Source of the DNA: an uncultured Desulfovibrio sp.
Lineage (GTDB): Bacteria; Desulfobacterota; Desulfovibrionia; Desulfovibrionales; Desulfovibrionaceae
Direction of reading: 5' to 3'
Assembly: GCF_944324935.1 (NCBI RefSeq)
Contig: NZ_CALUYG010000012.1
Span: 1-61,194, forward strand
DNA length: 61,194 nt
The position numbers and the translations under genes were made by a program. The first letter of the stretch is position 1, and each line of letters opens with the position of its first letter. The notes below the pieces were generated by a model. The model had not been told where the DNA came from. It searched no databases and saw nothing but the letters and a program-made list of their open reading frames with translations. Of this stretch, positions 42,409 through 51,261 are shown piece after piece.

Positions 42409-45165
42409 CTAGAACTCGTAACGGAAGGTGCCGAACACCCCGTGGGCCGTGGTGTGCGCCCCGGCCTGAAGGTTGTAGTTCACGCCGAAGCTCAGCGCGT
42501 CATTGCCGAATTCGATCCCGGCCTGTCCCATATAGGTGATGTAATCCAGCGTCTGGGTTTCCACCTCGGCCGTACGGTCGACGCCCGTGAAACGAACATC
42601 GCCGCGGGCCTTGATGTCACCGGCCGCCGGGATGACCGCCAGATCGAGACTGGGGGTGAAGCGCCAGCCGTTGCCCGTCTCGATATCCTTGGAAAAGGCG
42701 ACGCCCACGGGGAATGTCCAGATGTTCTGGTGCAGGGCATCGCCCTCCAGAATCGTACCGCCGCTCTTCACGTCGTAGTCATAGGTGTTCAGGCTGGTAT
42801 AGCGCACACCCACATGGGGGATGATGTCCAGCACGCTGGTCTCCAGCTTGTACTCGCCGCGCAGGCCCGCGCTGAGGGCATAGGCGTTGATGTCGCTTTT
42901 GAGATCGCCCATCTGCATACCGGAGGGCAGTTCCTGTTCCACATCATTGAAGGTGGAGGTGTAGTGGAGATCGGCCGTAAGGCTGAAGGCATTGGGAGTC
43001 CAGCCCACATAGGCTCCGATACCCCAGAAGTTCATGTTGTTGGTGGTCTTGTTGAAGTCGCCGGAACCCTCGGCATAACCGCCGCCGATGTTGAAGGTGA
43101 TGCCCGCGCGGATGGCCTCGGCAAAGGTATAGTCAGCGCCGATGGCCACGCCGCCCAGACCGCCGCTCATATCCATGTCGAAGTTGCCGCCTTCCAGCCC
43201 GAAGCCGTTCCAGCTCTGGTACAGGGGCATGATCCACATGGCGAAGCCGGTCTTGCCATTATCGACGGCTTTGCCATCTTCCCCCATGCTCTGGAGGCCT
43301 CCGTGCGGGGCCGCCAGACTGGTACGCTGGCTCACAGCCGTGCCAGCCGCGTTATGCGCGGCCCAGGTCAGCTGCGGCACACCGCCGATGACCGCCATGC
43401 GTGCCGCCCCCTCGATGGTGGACGCCGCAAGAGCGCTGTTGGTTGTGCCGATATGGGTGTCGCTCAGCGCGCGGGAAAGGAAACGCACGCCCCCCTGTGA
43501 CGACTGCACGTCCACGCCGGGGGTAAGGGCCATGCGATCCACCAGCGTCGCCATTTCGCCGGACAGTGCGGGAAAGGCGCTTGCTGCCGCGTTGGATGTG
43601 AGCGTCACGCTGTAGGCGCCGGTTGCCGTATCAAAGTCGCCGCCCGTGGCGGAAAGCAGGGCCGTGCTGGTAGTGAGGTTGGCATCCGTCCAGCCGGCGG
43701 GATCCTTGCTGGCCGTGCCGAAATTGGCGGTGACGTTCACCGTCTGGCCGCCCTGACCGCCCACGATATGCAGTTTTGCCCCGGAGGCCACGTTCAACGT
43801 GCTTGTGCCGCCCGCTTCCCCTGAAAGGGCCGTGCCGCTGCCGACGCCCGCGGCATCGACGACCAGCAGTGAGCTGTCGGCAAAGGTCGCGCTGTTGGCT
43901 GTGGCGGGAGCGCCTCCATGCACCCATGTGCCGTCCACATTGATGCCGCCTGTGGCGGCCAGCGTCTGGGGCGTGCGGATGGCCAGGGCGGCGGTGATGT
44001 CTTGCCCCCAGCTCCCCTTGCCGTCATTTTGATAGCGGATCACCTCGCTGCGGAGCCATTCGGCATCCGTGCTGCCCAGCGAGACCATGCTGTTGCGGCC
44101 GGCGGTGAGCAGGCCGTCCACCGTATCGGCGGCAAAGCTCAGGCCGCCCAAGGCGGCGTTGGAGGTATCGCCCGCCGCGATGAACGGCGGATCAAAGGCG
44201 ATCTTGCCCCCGTTCATTTGGATGTTGGCCGCCGTGAAGGACGTAGCGCCGTTGCTGGAACCCACTTTGATGTCTGTCTGTGCATTGCCGGTAAGCCCGC
44301 CATTCACAGTGATTTTTCCTTCCCCGCCCTGCGCGTTCGATCCCACAAGGATCTGGCCGCCGTTATCCTGGAGCGTTCCCTCGATGGTCAGGCTGGAAAA
44401 AAGAGGCTCCATTTTTTCCGTCATATCTCCTGTCACCTGCAGGAGCCCGCTCTCTTCCACGGAAACGTCGCCAGTGACGTTCCAGTCGCCGGACGCGACC
44501 TTCATTTCGCTGTTTATGGTCGGTCCGGCCGCTCCCACAACGACGCTGCCCTGCACGGTACCCCCCACGACGAGGGGGGAGGGGTCCGAATTCCCCAGGC
44601 GCAGCGAACCGCCGTTGAGGGTCAGCGTCCCCGTGCCGTCGCCTATCTTAAGATCCCGGTTGCCGGCGGAGGCATCCCCCGTCAGGTACAGTTTGCCCGT
44701 CGACAGCAGGAAGTTGTTGGTCGGCGAGCGCAGTTCCATGGCACTGGCTTTGAGCGTCGCTTCCATCCCGCTCGGATTGCCCTCGGCAAATTGGGTCGTT
44801 CCAAGGTTGAGGGTATTCCCCTCAAGCACGAATGTGCCGTTGATGGATATCCTCCCGTAGTCCTCCATCTTCACCTGGCCGGCGGACGGCGCGGTGGTCA
44901 CGAAGTCGCTGACGTCCATAGTCAGGGTCTCCGAGCTTTGGACTTTCACATTGGTAGCGCCGTTCACGGTCTGACCGGTCTGGAGCCAGGTATTCCAGGC
45001 CGCGGCATCAGCAAGTTCGGTCTCCGCCTGCGCTCCCGCCGGCATGCCCAGCGCCAGCGCACCGGCCAGGAGCGTGCCGCCCAGCACATTGAGCATATGG
45101 CATTTTTTGAGGATGGCGCGGTAGCGTTTTATAAGCATCCCCAGTGAACCTTGCGACATGTGCAT
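42409..45165 (-). CDS. autotransporter (type Va secretion) protein
   Basis: A 918-residue surface protein. An extended signal peptide (residues 1-47, with KRYRAILKKCHMLNVLGG before the hydrophobic core) ends at AQA. The passenger (about 48-640) is Gly/Thr/Asn-rich with repeated strand-turn patterns such as TLTLNGGSLRLGNSD and KITVNGGL, as expected for a beta-helix. The last about 270 residues form a beta-barrel and end in the outer-membrane signal TFRYEF. ATG 45165 has AAAGGAGAGG upstream. No protease triad was identified. Its 3' hairpin is dedicated, and an XRE regulator is divergent. Confidence 0.9.
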   Translation of the reverse strand: MHMSQGSLGMLIKRYRAILKKCHMLNVLGGTLLAGALALGMPAGAQAETELADAAAWNTWLQTGQTVNGATNVKVQSSETLTMDVSDFVTTAPSAGQVKMEDYGRISINGTFVLEGNTLNLGTTQFAEGNPSGMEATLKASAMELRSPTNNFLLSTGKLYLTGDASAGNRDLKIGDGTGTLTLNGGSLRLGNSDPSPLVVGGTVQGSVVVGAAGPTINSEMKVASGDWNVTGDVSVEESGLLQVTGDMTEKMEPLFSSLTIEGTLQDNGGQILVGSNAQGGEGKITVNGGLTGNAQTDIKVGSSNGATSFTAANIQMNGGKIAFDPPFIAAGDTSNAALGGLSFAADTVDGLLTAGRNSMVSLGSTDAEWLRSEVIRYQNDGKGSWGQDITAALAIRTPQTLAATGGINVDGTWVHGGAPATANSATFADSSLLVVDAAGVGSGTALSGEAGGTSTLNVASGAKLHIVGGQGGQTVNVTANFGTASKDPAGWTDANLTTSTALLSATGGDFDTATGAYSVTLTSNAAASAFPALSGEMATLVDRMALTPGVDVQSSQGGVRFLSRALSDTHIGTTNSALAASTIEGAARMAVIGGVPQLTWAAHNAAGTAVSQRTSLAAPHGGLQSMGEDGKAVDNGKTGFAMWIMPLYQSWNGFGLEGGNFDMDMSGGLGGVAIGADYTFAEAIRAGITFNIGGGYAEGSGDFNKTTNNMNFWGIGAYVGWTPNAFSLTADLHYTSTFNDVEQELPSGMQMGDLKSDINAYALSAGLRGEYKLETSVLDIIPHVGVRYTSLNTYDYDVKSGGTILEGDALHQNIWTFPVGVAFSKDIETGNGWRFTPSLDLAVIPAAGDIKARGDVRFTGVDRTAEVETQTLDYITYMGQAGIEFGNDALSFGVNYNLQAGAHTTAHGVFGTFRYEF

Positions 45166-45347
45166 GATCCTCTCCTTTGTACATGGTTATCTGTTTGGTG
45201 GGTGAATGTCCGGCTGGTCGGCGCTTTTTTGCAGCGTGCCGGGCATCCGACGGTCTGCACGACGACAGTCCGCTTCCTTATGATCATTCCGTGCGTTCCC
45301 GCACATGCGTGTGCCGCAAGGAGCGGCGTTCACTTCGCGATTACAGC

Positions 45348-45413
45348 TTGGTTATATTTTGTTGAGTATACCAACATTAGCGGCGGGTCAACGTCTCTTG
45401 GTATCATTCCAAG
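45348..45413. promoter_or_regulatory. operator-like inverted repeats between the autotransporter and XRE genes
   Basis: CTTGG at 45397-45401 and CCAAG at 45409-45413 are separated by 7 bp and abut the XRE start codon. A second TTGGT/ACCAA pair flanks 45348-45374. TATCAT at 45402-45407 could be a -10 placing the transcript start on ATG 45414. On the minus strand, TTGACC (45391-45386) and TATACT (45370-45365) with a 15-bp spacer may drive the autotransporter. Confidence 0.45.
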
Positions 45414-45791
45414 ATGGACGATCATCCGAAACTGACTGAAGCCACGGCCCGCGTGCTGACCCGCCTGCGGGAGGATGCCGGGCTGAGCAAGCGCAGGCTG
45501 GCTGCCCTGACCAGCATCGACCGCGTGTATCTGCTCCAGCTGGAGCAGCAAAAATACCGCCCGACCCTCAACGCCGTTTTTTTGCTGGCGCAGGCCCTGG
45601 GTCTGCCGCCGGGGCGTCTGGTGGACATGGTCGAGGCGGAACGGCTGCGCCTTCTGGATGACGGGGCGGAGGCGGTCACGCGGGAGGCGCAGGACGCTCC
45701 GGCCGAGCCGGGCCGGGGGCAAGCGCGGGACCAGCGAGAGGCTCCGCCAACAGGGGAAAGTCCTTCCGAAACCTCGCCTCGGCGGCGGTGA
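45414..45791 (+). CDS. XRE-family helix-turn-helix regulator
   Basis: A 125-residue DNA-binding protein. Residues about 10-68 form an HTH_XRE/Cro-CI domain (VLTRLREDAGLSKRRLAALT, then VYLLQLEQQKYRPTLNAVFL). The remaining tail is charged and low-complexity, without an effector domain. No ribosome site precedes ATG 45414; instead an inverted repeat touches it. The position facing the autotransporter suggests it controls that gene and itself. Its last 116 bp overlap the convergent gene on the other strand. Confidence 0.82.
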   Translation: MDDHPKLTEATARVLTRLREDAGLSKRRLAALTSIDRVYLLQLEQQKYRPTLNAVFLLAQALGLPPGRLVDMVEAERLRLLDDGAEAVTREAQDAPAEPGRGQARDQREAPPTGESPSETSPRRR

Positions 45792-46308
45792 GGATGTCAT
45801 GGCAGGCGGGATGGCGCAGCGCGCGCAGACGGTGCAGCACCTCGCCAGCCCCGTCGCCGTCGGCATTGCGGCAGAGCGCCTCCAGCAGCAGGGCGCCGGC
45901 ACGCGCATACAGGTACTGGGCGTGCGGCGAAAGCTCACGGCAGGGCAGGGAGCACCACAGGCGTCGCACCGGCGTAGCCGCCTGGGGCAGCAGGGAGCGG
46001 CCCATGTGCCAGAGCGCGCCCGCCCGGCCGCCCCCGCGCGGATCGTTGCGGGCCTCCAGCGCGGCAAGGCAACGGTAGACGGCCACGGCCCTGCCGCTTT
46101 TTCCCTGCCGGAGCTGATGGAGCAGAAAAAGCCGGACGGCATCCAGTTTGAGCGGAAAAAAGCCGTCGAGCCGCCGGATATGCCGCAGCACAGCCGGCAG
46201 GCGGCTGCTGTCGCCGTCATGGCACAGCCGGCGAAGATATTCCAGAACGGCTTCGCGCTGGATGTCCTCCGGCAGACACAGCAGAAGGGAAGCAAGCGTT
46301 TCGCGCAT
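45676..46308 (-). CDS. hypothetical protein overlapping the XRE gene end
   Basis: A 210-residue, helix-rich protein starting MRETLASLLLCLPEDIQREA, with repeated amphipathic helices (LEYLRRLCHDG, then AVLRHIRRLDGFFPLKLDAV) that look TPR- or HEAT-like by eye. No signal peptide is visible. ATG 46308 has an excellent ribosome site, GGAGGT, on the minus strand. The C-terminus is Pro/Ala-rich where it overlaps the XRE gene antisense by 116 bp. I do not recognise the family. Confidence 0.6.
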   Translation of the reverse strand: MRETLASLLLCLPEDIQREAVLEYLRRLCHDGDSSRLPAVLRHIRRLDGFFPLKLDAVRLFLLHQLRQGKSGRAVAVYRCLAALEARNDPRGGGRAGALWHMGRSLLPQAATPVRRLWCSLPCRELSPHAQYLYARAGALLLEALCRNADGDGAGEVLHRLRALRHPACHDILTAAEARFRKDFPLLAEPLAGPALAPGPARPERPAPPA

Positions 46309-46560
46309 GAAAGACCTCCGAAAACATGACCATATTCCAGTCTTTCAAGCAAAAAGGCTCCGCCGTCAACAGGGGCTGGATATTTCTGTATGAAAATTGA
46401 ATATTCTCGCAAGATAGTGAAATAGCAGGCGAAAAAAATTTTTTTCGTGCGGGCGGGATGGCTGCGCCCAGCGTGGCCGGAGCGTGCTGGGAGAGATATG
46501 ACGTGGACTCAGCGCATACGTCCTGTTTGCTTTGGGTGGCGAATCGCCTCGTTCTCCTGC

Positions 46561-46858
46561 CATTCCCTCGGGAAAAGCGCGCTGGGGACGGGATGTGGGG
46601 GGCGTGGGGGAAGAATGACGGGAACGCCTTTTTCGCTTCGCAGCGAAAAGACTGGGCCCTCCCGGGCCGCCTTTCGGTCGCCGCCAGCGCGGGAGCGGGT
46701 TTCCCTTCCCCCCAAGCCCCCCATCCCTTCCCCAGCGCGCTTTTACCGGAGAAGAGGCAGGAACACGTGGCAACCCCGCCCCCAAAAGCAAGCGGAGCGT
46801 GTACAGCTTATTTGTTTTATATATTGAAATTATTTGTAAAATTTGTGTTAACAGGCCC
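46561..46858. repeat. family A intergenic repeat, inverted pair plus element end
   Basis: A reverse copy at 46566-46606 (AAAAGCGCGCTGGGGAC with G-runs) faces a forward copy at 46700-46750 (CCCCAGCGCGCTTTTACCGG). The two can pair over a long stem. The right end GTGTTAACAGGCCC at 46845-46858 matches the end of the 9777-10051 element, together with the AT-rich stretch TGTAAAATTTGTG. This fills most of the 46309-46878 gap; the remaining 46309-46560 contains nothing I can name. Confidence 0.55.
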
Positions 46859-46878
46859 TAAAAAACGCGCCGGGCGTG

Positions 46879-47766
46879 TCAGCCGCGACAGGCGTCCAGT
46901 TCCCGCAGCCAGTCAGGCGTCAGGGCTTCGGGCAGGCGGCGGATGAGATCGGCCACCGGCGTGTCGGGCCGGGGCTCGCAGAGGACGGCAAGGCGGCGTG
47001 CGCTGCGGGAGGCGGCCTGACAGGCGGCGCAGAGGGGCCAGCCCGCCGCGGCGAAGGCGGTGACGAGGCCGGTCACGATGTCGCCCGTGCCGCCGATACA
47101 TTCCATAGCCGGGACGGAGGGGCTGTCGATGACGGCACGCACCTCGCCCTCACAGACGATGTGGTCCGCCGCGCCCTTGATGAGCAGATGGCGCGGGCTG
47201 TTGCCGTGCGCCAGCACGCGCGCGAGCAGGGGAGGGATGTTGTGGTCCTCGGCCAGCAGGAAGCCGCGCGTATAGAAGGGGTGCGGGGCCTTCTCGTCCG
47301 CGAGGAAGGCCAGCTCGCCCACATCGGGCGTGAAGAGGTCGTAGGCGTCGGCATAGCCGCTCATTTTGGCGGCGTACATGAAGCCCGCGTCGGCCAGCAT
47401 GAGCGGCGGCCGCGGCAGGGCCTGAAGGGCCAGCAGCACACGGTTGTGCCAGTCCGCGTCCGGGAAAAGGTAATGGAAGGTCAGACCCCGCGGCGCGAGG
47501 CGGGCGGCGTTGTCGCACAGCCAGGCATAGAGGCGGCGGCTGCCGTCGCCCGTACCGACATCCCCGGCCAGCAGGGCGCGAGGGACGTCCGTGCCGAGGG
47601 CTTCGCAGGCCAGCAGGGCCGTGGCGGCCAGCGCGGCGGTGCCGCGTTCCACGGTCACGCCGTGACCGTCCGGCAGGCGAAGGGTCGCGCCGTCCAGCCG
47701 CAGGGGGCCGTCGGGCGGGGCCAGGGAAAAGTCCGCGTCCGGCACGCTGCCCGCTATGCACCACAT
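46879..47766 (-). CDS. ribokinase-like kinase / NAD(P)HX dehydratase-like protein of the selenium cluster
   Basis: A 295-residue protein of the ribokinase/YjeF-C fold. The C-terminal anion-hole motif ECIGGTGDIVTGLV, with the Asp of GTGD, is diagnostic, and LTPDVGELAFLA matches the substrate-side segment of NAD(P)HX dehydratases. The actual substrate is unknown. ATG 47766 has GGAGG upstream and overlaps the DUF3343 gene by 13 bp. It is the last gene of a yedE-yedF-DUF3343-kinase operon, an arrangement I recall from other selenium loci. Confidence 0.75.
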   Translation of the reverse strand: MWCIAGSVPDADFSLAPPDGPLRLDGATLRLPDGHGVTVERGTAALAATALLACEALGTDVPRALLAGDVGTGDGSRRLYAWLCDNAARLAPRGLTFHYLFPDADWHNRVLLALQALPRPPLMLADAGFMYAAKMSGYADAYDLFTPDVGELAFLADEKAPHPFYTRGFLLAEDHNIPPLLARVLAHGNSPRHLLIKGAADHIVCEGEVRAVIDSPSVPAMECIGGTGDIVTGLVTAFAAAGWPLCAACQAASRSARRLAVLCEPRPDTPVADLIRRLPEALTPDWLRELDACRG

Positions 47767-48332
47767 GCGAGCTGCCTCCGGGCTTCTTCAAAGGCTTTCT
47801 GCAGGCTGTAGCAGCACAGCGTCTGGCCCAGGCGCAGCGGCTCGACGGCCGTCTCCAGCTTGCAGCCGCACAGCTTGTGCGCCAGCCACGGCACGTCCGG
47901 GCAGCCGCCGCCGGAAATGTTGACGATGCGGCCGTCCCGCGTGTCCACGGTGATCTTCATATTGGCCGCCCGCACCATGAGCCAGCGATCCAGCCGCTTC
48001 ACCTGACAGAGCGAGACGGGCTCCAGCAGCTCATCCGTGACCACGGCCACCTGACGCGGCTCCTGTCCTCCCTGCCGCAGGCATTCCAGGACGGCCGCCT
48101 GCCGCAGGAGCGGAAAGGCGATGACCATGTCGCAGCCGGTCTGCAATTGCGGGGGCGGGCCCTTGACCTCCACGGTGAAGCCGGCGTCGCGCAGGCGGCG
48201 TTCGGCCCGGATGACGTCGCCCGTCTGGTCGAAGACCAGCAGGGCCGTGGCGGCGGGTGCGGCGGACGGACGCGCGTCGCGGGAGGCGGCGGGCCGCAGC
48301 AGGGAGGAGAGGCGTTGCAGCAGGGTCGGCAT
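47754..48332 (-). CDS. DUF3343-domain protein (putative Se/S carrier)
   Basis: A 192-residue protein. Residues about 25-95 resemble the DUF3343 domain (LLVFDQTGDVIRAERRLRDA, then GPPPQLQTGCDMVIAF). The rest is a Cys-containing region with VSLCQVKRLD, GGGCPDVPWLAHKLCGCK and a final SLQKAFEEARRQLACG. Such proteins accompany YedE/YedF and are thought to carry selenium or sulfur. The gap to yedF is 65 bp; the ribosome site before ATG 48332 is weak. Confidence 0.7.
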   Translation of the reverse strand: MPTLLQRLSSLLRPAASRDARPSAAPAATALLVFDQTGDVIRAERRLRDAGFTVEVKGPPPQLQTGCDMVIAFPLLRQAAVLECLRQGGQEPRQVAVVTDELLEPVSLCQVKRLDRWLMVRAANMKITVDTRDGRIVNISGGGCPDVPWLAHKLCGCKLETAVEPLRLGQTLCCYSLQKAFEEARRQLACGA

Positions 48333-48397
48333 GGCGGTGGTCGTCTTTTTGTCGTGCGGCGGGCGGGCAGGTCGTCCGTCCGCCGCACGGTCAAGGG

Positions 48398-48610
48398 TTA
48401 CTTGTGGATGTCGAGCCGGAAATCCGGCCCGTCTTCGGTGACGTCCACCGCAAAGCCGCCGTTGCGGGCGGCGCGGCTGACGTTCTCGCGGCTGGCCTCG
48501 TTGTCCACCAGCACGGTGAAGCTGCCGTCGGGCATCTTTTTGGCGGCGGTGAGGAAGAGGAGGACAGGTTGCGGGCAGGAAAGGCCGCGCGCATCGATGA
48601 GTTCAGCCAT
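48398..48610 (-). CDS. yedF: YedF-like sulfurtransferase/selenium-metabolism protein
   Basis: A 70-residue TusA/SirA-fold protein with the family motif DARGLSCPQPV (Cys12, CPxP). TusA members carry persulfide; those next to YedE are assigned to selenium metabolism and may carry selenide at the Cys. The start codon overlaps the yedE stop by one base (TGATG), indicating coupling. Unlike some YedF proteins it lacks a fused second domain; the DUF3343 domain is on the next gene. Confidence 0.85.
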   Translation of the reverse strand: MAELIDARGLSCPQPVLLFLTAAKKMPDGSFTVLVDNEASRENVSRAARNGGFAVDVTEDGPDFRLDIHK

Positions 48611-49704
48611 CAGGCGCCTCGCTTGCAGTTGAAGAATCCGATGATCAGGCAGACGGCCAGTCCGCCCAGCGCGCCCAGCATGCCGTGGGGGCCGATGCCC
48701 GTGGCGCTGGAAGCGAACCCGAAGTTGTGGGCCACGGCCGCGCCGAGGATGAGCCCGACCACAAAGACCGCGGCGTCATTGTCGCCCTCGCCGGCCATGA
48801 AGAGCTGGCGGCCGGGGCAGCCGCCGGCCAGGGCAAAGGCCAGCCCGGCGGTGACCATGCCGAGGAAGTTCCAGAGGCTCTCGGTGTGGGCGATGGGCTG
48901 GCCTTCCATGCCGGGATGAAAGCCGCCCAGCGCGACATTGAGCACGAGGGCGCAGGCCAGCATGGCCAGCACGCCCAGGGCCAGATGCCATTGCTTGAAC
49001 AGGAGCACGTCACGGATGGCCCCCATGGTACAGAAGCGGCTGCGCTGGGCGAGCACGCCCACCACAAGGCCCGCCACCAGCGAGAGCAGCACGGGCGCGT
49101 GCGCCGCGCCGGGGCCCTTGAGGGAATAGAAGAGCACGCCGCTCTTGTCCTGCCCCTCCACCTGCGGATTGAGCAGGAGCAGGACCAGCAGGGCCAGCAT
49201 GATGCCGGGCAGGATGAGCCCGCTCACCTTGCCCTGACTCTGGCTGCGGCCCAGCGAGAAGCCCTGCCGGAAGAAGAGCGTGCCGATGCCCACGCCGACG
49301 ATCAGGCCGGCCAGCCCGAAGAGGGCGTTGGCGTCCCCGCCGGCGAGCCGCATGATGACGCGCCAGGGGCAGCCCAGAAAGACCAGCGCGCCGATGGCCG
49401 CCACCATGCCCAGCAGCAGGCGGATGATGGGCGAGGAGCCGCCGCGCGCCCGGTACTCGCCAAAGAGCAGGGAGGCGCAGAGCGCCCCCAGCACCATGCC
49501 GAGGATCTCAGGCCGCAGATACTGGACGATGGCCGCGCGGTGCAGGCCGATGGCTCCGGCGATGTCGCGATTGAAGCAGGCGACGCAGATGCCCATATTG
49601 CCGGGATTGCCCATGCGTTGCAGCAGGATGGCCAGCGCGCCCAGCACGAGCCCGGTGCAGACCACGCCCGCCGTGGTGGAAAAGAAGTTGGAACCGGTTT
49701 TCAT
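48610..49704 (-). CDS. yedE: YedE-family putative selenium transporter
   Basis: Polytopic inner-membrane protein of 364 residues with about ten helices, related to YeeE/YedE thiosulfate/selenium transporters. Conserved Cys segments are CVACFNRDIAGA, FLGCPWRVIMRLAGGDANAL, RSRFCTMGAIRD and GGCPGRQLFMAGEGD, all typical of YedE. ATG 49704 has a perfect AAGGAGGT upstream. It is the first gene of the selenium operon. With selA and a Sec-containing HesB-like gene in the same window, a selenium rather than thiosulfate role is likely but not proven. Confidence 0.88.
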   Translation of the reverse strand: MKTGSNFFSTTAGVVCTGLVLGALAILLQRMGNPGNMGICVACFNRDIAGAIGLHRAAIVQYLRPEILGMVLGALCASLLFGEYRARGGSSPIIRLLLGMVAAIGALVFLGCPWRVIMRLAGGDANALFGLAGLIVGVGIGTLFFRQGFSLGRSQSQGKVSGLILPGIMLALLVLLLLNPQVEGQDKSGVLFYSLKGPGAAHAPVLLSLVAGLVVGVLAQRSRFCTMGAIRDVLLFKQWHLALGVLAMLACALVLNVALGGFHPGMEGQPIAHTESLWNFLGMVTAGLAFALAGGCPGRQLFMAGEGDNDAAVFVVGLILGAAVAHNFGFASSATGIGPHGMLGALGGLAVCLIIGFFNCKRGA

Positions 49705-50053
49705 GAAACCTCCTTGTGATGCGGATGACACAAGGCAGCGCGGGACGTGGCGCGCGGGTCGCAACCGCGACGGCAGGGACGGAAAACCGGTCAGGAGCGG
49801 GAAGGAGGGAGCCTCTTTGCAGCCGCCGGCCGACGCTTCCGTCCGCAGGCGCTCCACACCGTGGAGCGACCGGATAGACGTCAGTTGCGATACGACGGCA
49901 TGGCGCTGCTTCCTCCGAGAATGTCCGCCCTTCCTCTCTCGGTGGAAGAGCGGCTGAAAAAGCTTAGGCAAGCCCGTGGAAAAGGTCAAGGCAGGGCGAT
50001 GGAAAAAAGCGTCCGCCCGACGTGTCCGTGTGACGGTGCGGCCCCGGCGGGCT
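49705..50053. other. 350-bp leader region of the selenium operon
   Basis: Between the ATP-grasp gene end and yedE. On the minus strand, TTGACC is followed after 17 bp by TAAGCT (about 49989-49960), a candidate promoter that would give a leader of about 250 nt. The leader holds a short inverted repeat CTCCAC/GTGGAG near 49852-49866 but no riboswitch that I can recognise. Confidence 0.35.
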
Positions 50054-51259
50054 TCATGGCAAGGAGAGGAGATAGGGGCGCAGCGTCGGGCGGGTACGGA
50101 TGTCGCCGTGATCGACGATATGTCCGATCATGGCGTCGTCGGTGGTGATGATCGGGCTGGGGCCGCGACGGAAGCCCAGCCCGCAGGGGACTTCGGCGGA
50201 AATGAACACGCCCGCCTGATAGTAGTGCGTGCCGTCGCAGACCAGTTCCGCCTTTTGCTGATAGATGAGGGGCTGTCGGGCATAAAAGCCGTCGGTGCGG
50301 GTGACCGCCTGGCCATTTTCCCAGATGGTGATGTTGCGGCCCTCGCGGCCCCAGATGGGTTTGGCCACCTGGGCCACATCCGGCAGGGGGGAGCTGGCGG
50401 CGGGCAGAAAGTGGGGATTTTCGGGAAAAAGGCGCTGCACATGGGCCAGCAGGGCCTTGCTCTGATAAACGGCCGCGTACGGGGGATTGCAGACCACAAG
50501 GCCGGGATCCCGCTCCATGCTGCGCAAAAGCTCGCGAGCCATCCGCTCGTCCTCAAGAAAGAGCAGATCCCAGGGGACCATCTTGATCATAAGATGAAAT
50601 ATCTTGTCGATATAGGCGCCGCTTTTGTCCACGGAGCACAGGCCGTGATCCCTGTCGATGCAGACGTCCGTCCAGTGCAGGCAGGTCCCCGTCAGCCCGG
50701 CGTGTTTCGCGGCGTCCTTGATGATGAAGGTGTTCAGATCATCCTCGCCGTCGGCGGCGTTGGTGAACAGGACGCCCCGTCCGGCATGGGCGGGGAGCAG
50801 TTCGGCAAAGAAATCCCGCAACTGCTCGAACAGGCTGTTGTACTGGAAATGGTCCGGGTCAAGCTCGTGGTATCTCGCAAGCGCGTACTGCAGGGAGGAG
50901 ACCTCAAAGATGGAGAAGGGCGTATCGGCGTTGAATTCCAGCAGCTTGATGGGCAGACCGGCAAGCCCGCCCGCAAAGTCGAAGCGGCCCAGCATGTGCG
51001 GATGCCGGATGTACTCGCGGTAAGTGCGCTCGATGACCGGCACGGCATAATCCGGTATGCCCAGTTCGTCCAGACGCCGTGAGGCGATGAAGTATTCCGC
51101 CGCGCTGTCCACGTCCCGAAAGCAGCGCTCAGCCGCCGCGTAATAGGCGTCGGCCTCCTCCTGTGAGATGATGAGGATGTCCGAACACTTTCCCTCCTTC
51201 GGGTAGCCGAGGGCGTCGTACAGACTGTCCGGGAACGGAGGAAAACGGAACAGATCCAT
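50054..51259 (-). CDS. glutathionylspermidine synthase family ATP-grasp protein
   Basis: A 401-residue member of the GSP_synth (YgiC/YjfC-like) group. Recognisable segments are LLEFNADTPFSIFEVSSLQ, VAKPIWGREGRNI (ATP-grasp lysine/Arg region) and the C-terminal VFISAEVPCGLGFRRG. These proteins lack the amidase half of E. coli Gsp, so the reaction is probably an ATP-dependent ligation to an unidentified peptide or amine. It begins 2 bp after the upstream small membrane-protein gene; the two form an operon like E. coli ygiB-ygiC. Confidence 0.85.
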   Translation of the reverse strand: MDLFRFPPFPDSLYDALGYPKEGKCSDILIISQEEADAYYAAAERCFRDVDSAAEYFIASRRLDELGIPDYAVPVIERTYREYIRHPHMLGRFDFAGGLAGLPIKLLEFNADTPFSIFEVSSLQYALARYHELDPDHFQYNSLFEQLRDFFAELLPAHAGRGVLFTNAADGEDDLNTFIIKDAAKHAGLTGTCLHWTDVCIDRDHGLCSVDKSGAYIDKIFHLMIKMVPWDLLFLEDERMARELLRSMERDPGLVVCNPPYAAVYQSKALLAHVQRLFPENPHFLPAASSPLPDVAQVAKPIWGREGRNITIWENGQAVTRTDGFYARQPLIYQQKAELVCDGTHYYQAGVFISAEVPCGLGFRRGPSPIITTDDAMIGHIVDHGDIRTRPTLRPYLLSLP

Positions 51260-51261
51260 GC

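Noticed and set aside
46309-46878. Further gene in the gap before the selenium operon end
   Set aside because: Candidate frames overlap the inverted family A copies and lack ribosome sites.
49705-50053. Selenium or metal riboswitch in the yedE leader
   Set aside because: I could not fold a known riboswitch class from this region; only a short inverted repeat is evident.
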